From: Bryobacteraceae bacterium
Lineage (GTDB): Bacteria; Acidobacteriota; Terriglobia; Bryobacterales; Bryobacteraceae
Direction of reading: 5' to 3'
Length of the DNA stretch: 64,000 nt
Assembly: GCA_026002855.1 (NCBI GenBank)
Contig: BPGD01000001.1
Location: 3,914,001-3,978,000, forward strand
Positions 61,898 through 64,000 of this stretch are shown piece after piece. Positions within the stretch are counted from its first letter, which is position 1. Every line of letters begins with the position of its first letter. Both the position numbers and the translations under genes were made by a program. The notes under the pieces are model-generated. The model had not been told where the DNA came from, did no database searches, and saw only the letters and a list, made by a program, of their open reading frames with translations.

Positions 61898-63250
61898 TCA
61901 CTTCGACTCAAGGATGAAGGCGGGTACCAGGCCGGCCGCCGACGAGAAGCCGCCGCCCGGGGCCGACAGGCGCGCCGAGAATCCATGCACCTTGCCGAGG
62001 AAGGCATGCGGGGCGACTTCGACGGTCATGTCGCGGTAGGTGAGTTCGCCGAAGTAGTCCAGCGGGAAGGGGAAGACGGGCGTCTCCACGCGCTGCTGGA
62101 CGACATAGGGGTGCCGCAGGGCGAGCCGCACGGCGCGTTCCCAGGTGGCATCGTCGACCAGCGCGCCGTCGGTCGAGTGGAGCTCGCTCGAGTCCTCGTT
62201 CGGCCGCAGCACGAGCTGGCTGCGGTTCTTCAAAATGAAGTCGATCAGGTCGACGGTTTCGCCCTGCCAGGTGGTCTTTCCCTGGGCCACCAGGCGCGTG
62301 GGCGGGATGGTTTCGCGGATCGCCTTGCGCTCGGCGGCCGGGAACGAGCCGGTGACCGTTTCGTCGGTGAGCAGGGCGAACAGGGCGCGCTTGCGCATGA
62401 CTTCCGCGCGGAAGCTGTTCACCAGACAGACGCGGCGCTCGCGGCAGGCGCGCAGCAGCGGATGAGCGAGGTCGTAGCGGGTGAGCAGATCCTGGGCGCG
62501 GACGCCGCGCAGGATCATGTCGATGTGGAAATCGCCGCGGCGCAGCAGGCCGCCCTGATATTCGAGCTCGTCGGGCGAAACGATTTCGGCGAGGAAACCC
62601 TGGGAGCGGAGAAAGTCGGCCAGCAAGGCGTCTTCCCGGGAGTCCGCCGTAGCTACGCCGCTGGGGAAGGTGAGGATGGCGACGTTGGGCCTGCCCTTGC
62701 CACCGAAATCTTTCCAGGCCTTCAGCAGGCTACTGACAAGCGGTTTGACGCCCGGGGGACGCGAGATGCGGTGGCGTTTGCGGAATTCCTTCATCGGCGC
62801 CGTTTCCAGGAACGCCTCTGCGAGCAGTTCGCTGAAGACGGCTCCCCGCGGCAGGTCGGCGCGGGGCGCGGCGAGGTGGAGGTGACCGTTGACGACGGAC
62901 GCCTCCAGCAGCGACGCGACCGCCGGAATCGAATAGCCGGGGTCGAGCGAAACGAGCATCCGCTCGCCCGGCAGCAGCCCGAGACGGGCCATCAGCGCGG
63001 GCTCGCGCAGGGCCAGGTCCCGCACGCGGCAGATAGCGCTGGAAAGCGCCTCGGCGGCTGCGGCGAGGGTGTCATACTGGCGCCGGGTGATGAAGTGCGG
63101 CCGCAGGATGGGCGAAAGGGGGCGGCCGTTGGCCGTCAGGCCGCGGCGTTCGAGCTGCGCGTGCAGCTCGCTGATCCACGGAGAGCCGACTTTGGCGAAA
63201 TCTTCCAGAATGCGGTGGTAGCGGGCAATGGCCTCGCTGAGCAGCGTCAT
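61898..63250 (-). CDS. Circularly permuted ATP-grasp-like protein
   Basis: The 450-residue protein shows weak resemblance to circularly permuted type 2 ATP-grasp or glutathionylspermidine-synthase-like enzymes. It has a Rossmann-like first half (NVAILTFPSGVATADSREDA, LEYQGGLLRRGDFHIDMILR), LVNSFRAEVMRKRALFALLT, then the ATP-binding strand QLVLRPNEDSSELHS near 350 and YVVQQRVETP near 400. Such enzymes join a carboxylate to an amine. The start at 63250 is chosen because the 29 residues further upstream lack protein character. It stands apart from the kinase gene by 210 bp that hold no recognisable feature. Confidence 0.55.
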   Translation of the reverse strand: MTLLSEAIARYHRILEDFAKVGSPWISELHAQLERRGLTANGRPLSPILRPHFITRRQYDTLAAAAEALSSAICRVRDLALREPALMARLGLLPGERMLVSLDPGYSIPAVASLLEASVVNGHLHLAAPRADLPRGAVFSELLAEAFLETAPMKEFRKRHRISRPPGVKPLVSSLLKAWKDFGGKGRPNVAILTFPSGVATADSREDALLADFLRSQGFLAEIVSPDELEYQGGLLRRGDFHIDMILRGVRAQDLLTRYDLAHPLLRACRERRVCLVNSFRAEVMRKRALFALLTDETVTGSFPAAERKAIRETIPPTRLVAQGKTTWQGETVDLIDFILKNRSQLVLRPNEDSSELHSTDGALVDDATWERAVRLALRHPYVVQQRVETPVFPFPLDYFGELTYRDMTVEVAPHAFLGKVHGFSARLSAPGGGFSSAAGLVPAFILESK

Positions 63251-64000
63251 GGCGGATGGTTTCAATTCCAGTATCTCACAGTGCGGGAAAGAAAGAAAGG
63301 CTACTACAGGATTAGTTCCGCGAAATGGGACGGACAAGGGCTTGATGTTTGATTCAGTTACAAATTCCAGTAGAGCGGTCTCCCTTCATTAGGCGAACTT
63401 CTGGAAGGTGCTGGCCAAGTTGAGAAATGTCACTTTCGTCACCCGACGTTGGGGTGCCCGCCCCGGTTCCGGGGCCCGAACCTGGGGCGTCCCTGCCCGG
63501 GAAGGCGAAGAGGGCAGAGGATTTTCGTTGCCACAACCAAATCCCCCGTGCGATGAGGTAAAATGAGGACCAAAGCGGTTCCCCGCGCGGCGGTGGAAGC
63601 CATTCGGAACCACAGCCGCCCGAACAGGAACCCTCCGGCTGGGGGGTACTCTCCTCCGACCCCCAGCCGGCCGCCTTGTCCACCCCGTGGCACATCCCAG
63701 CAGCCACGACGAATGACGAACAGGGGGAGCCTTCCGGCATAGGGTGTCTTCCCGAGTTGCGGATTCTTTGGATCTCCTCCGCATCAGAGGAGTGACCGAC
63801 AAAGACCCCATGAACCTGCCGGACGTCAGCTGGGGTGAAAATCGCCACGGTCCGTGGCGACAGCGCTGTGGCCGCTTGTTCCCGGAGCGCTTCGCTCTGC
63901 TTCACTAGCGGCTCAGAAGCGCGAGCGAAGCGGTTGCTTCGATTGCGGGGCGGTGGAATTGCCTCAGGCCGACGGACGGGCGGTGGAGGAGTACTTTCCG
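63251..64000. other. Hairpin-dense, apparently non-coding segment running off the window
   Basis: No frame has convincing protein character. Five inverted repeats crowd into 63635-63932: 63635-63645 with 63660-63670 (11 bp), 63774-63779 with 63787-63792, 63805-63810 with 63831-63836, 63842-63850 with 63852-63860 (9 bp), and 63888-63897 with 63923-63932 (10 bp). GGTTCC at 63577 pairs with GGAACC at 63606. This density suggests a structured RNA or a repeat element that continues past the right edge. A GTG at 63953 opens a frame of 16 codons (VELPQADGRAVEEYFP) that might begin a protein. Confidence 0.5.

Noticed and set aside
63354-63905. 183-codon minus-strand frame near the right edge
   Set aside because: The first 45 residues look mildly protein-like, but the rest is Pro/Gly/Ser-rich. 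The frame runs through all the inverted repeats and has no ribosome-binding site.
63953-64000. Sixteen-codon open frame from a GTG at the very end
   Set aside because: It reads plausibly but is too short to judge and has no clear ribosome-binding site. It is mentioned only under the edge region.
1-64000. CRISPR arrays, prophage modules, transposase genes, rRNA, tmRNA and RNase P RNA
   Set aside because: I looked for spaced direct repeats, transposase or integrase motifs and the conserved cores of these RNAs and saw none. Only one tRNA gene was found.

Overview
The window is one continuous stretch of GC-rich bacterial chromosome. It most likely comes from an Acidobacteriota genome of the Bryobacterales/Solibacter type. 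That placement is inferred from gene content: a very long Oar-like outer-membrane protein with an N-terminal carboxypeptidase-regulatory-like domain, Tat-exported sugar isomerase/epimerase proteins, a ThuA-like protein, a sulfatase, secreted Ig-like and beta-propeller proteins, a fused RND-TolC pump, a PPi-type PEP carboxykinase candidate and a PEP-CTERM-associated glycosyltransferase. No 16S gene is present to confirm it.

Layout. 1-4.6 kb: a KDG-kinase-like sugar kinase, then about 1.9 kb of apparently non-coding, hairpin-rich DNA, a tiny Lys/Glu-rich secreted protein with its own terminator, and an MGDG-synthase-like glycosyltransferase. 4.6-11 kb: a three-gene operon behind a promoter with a palindrome in its spacer, a membrane GAF/HD-GYP/GGDEF protein, a PHP-type tyrosine phosphatase preceded by paired operator-like palindromes, and an acyl-CoA desaturase. 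11-18 kb: an exported RraA-like protein behind a PPi-PEPCK candidate, and a tightly packed bactofilin, methyltransferase and PerM-type operon. 18-24.3 kb: a GAF protein, then exported sugar-metabolism proteins (beta-propeller, isomerase, ThuA pair, sulfatase) and tRNA-Thr(UGU). 24.4-31.7 kb: a VgrG-centred island in which every other protein is unfamiliar or only structurally interpretable. 32.4-38 kb: an RND efflux operon whose pump is fused to a TolC domain. 38-48 kb: a class V aminotransferase, an M48 protease, the Oar-like outer-membrane protein, an S41-family protein without its catalytic residues, an FmdB zinc ribbon, a glycosyltransferase and GmhB. 48-57 kb: two FecR-domain secreted proteins with Gly-rich tails, a HAD phosphatase, a second M48 protease, IlvE and a NagA-like deacetylase. 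57-64 kb: a PDZ-containing histidine kinase with an NtrC-type regulator, an ATP-grasp-like protein, and a hairpin-dense segment running off the right end.

The strongest leads are the VgrG island with its apparently split spike and perfect 72-bp tandem duplication, the RND-TolC fusion with an internal signal peptide, the S41 pseudopeptidase, the pairing of PPi-PEPCK with an exported RraA homologue, and the two structured non-coding segments. All family calls come from reading motifs; no database search was run. Long open frames opposite the big genes were treated as composition artefacts.
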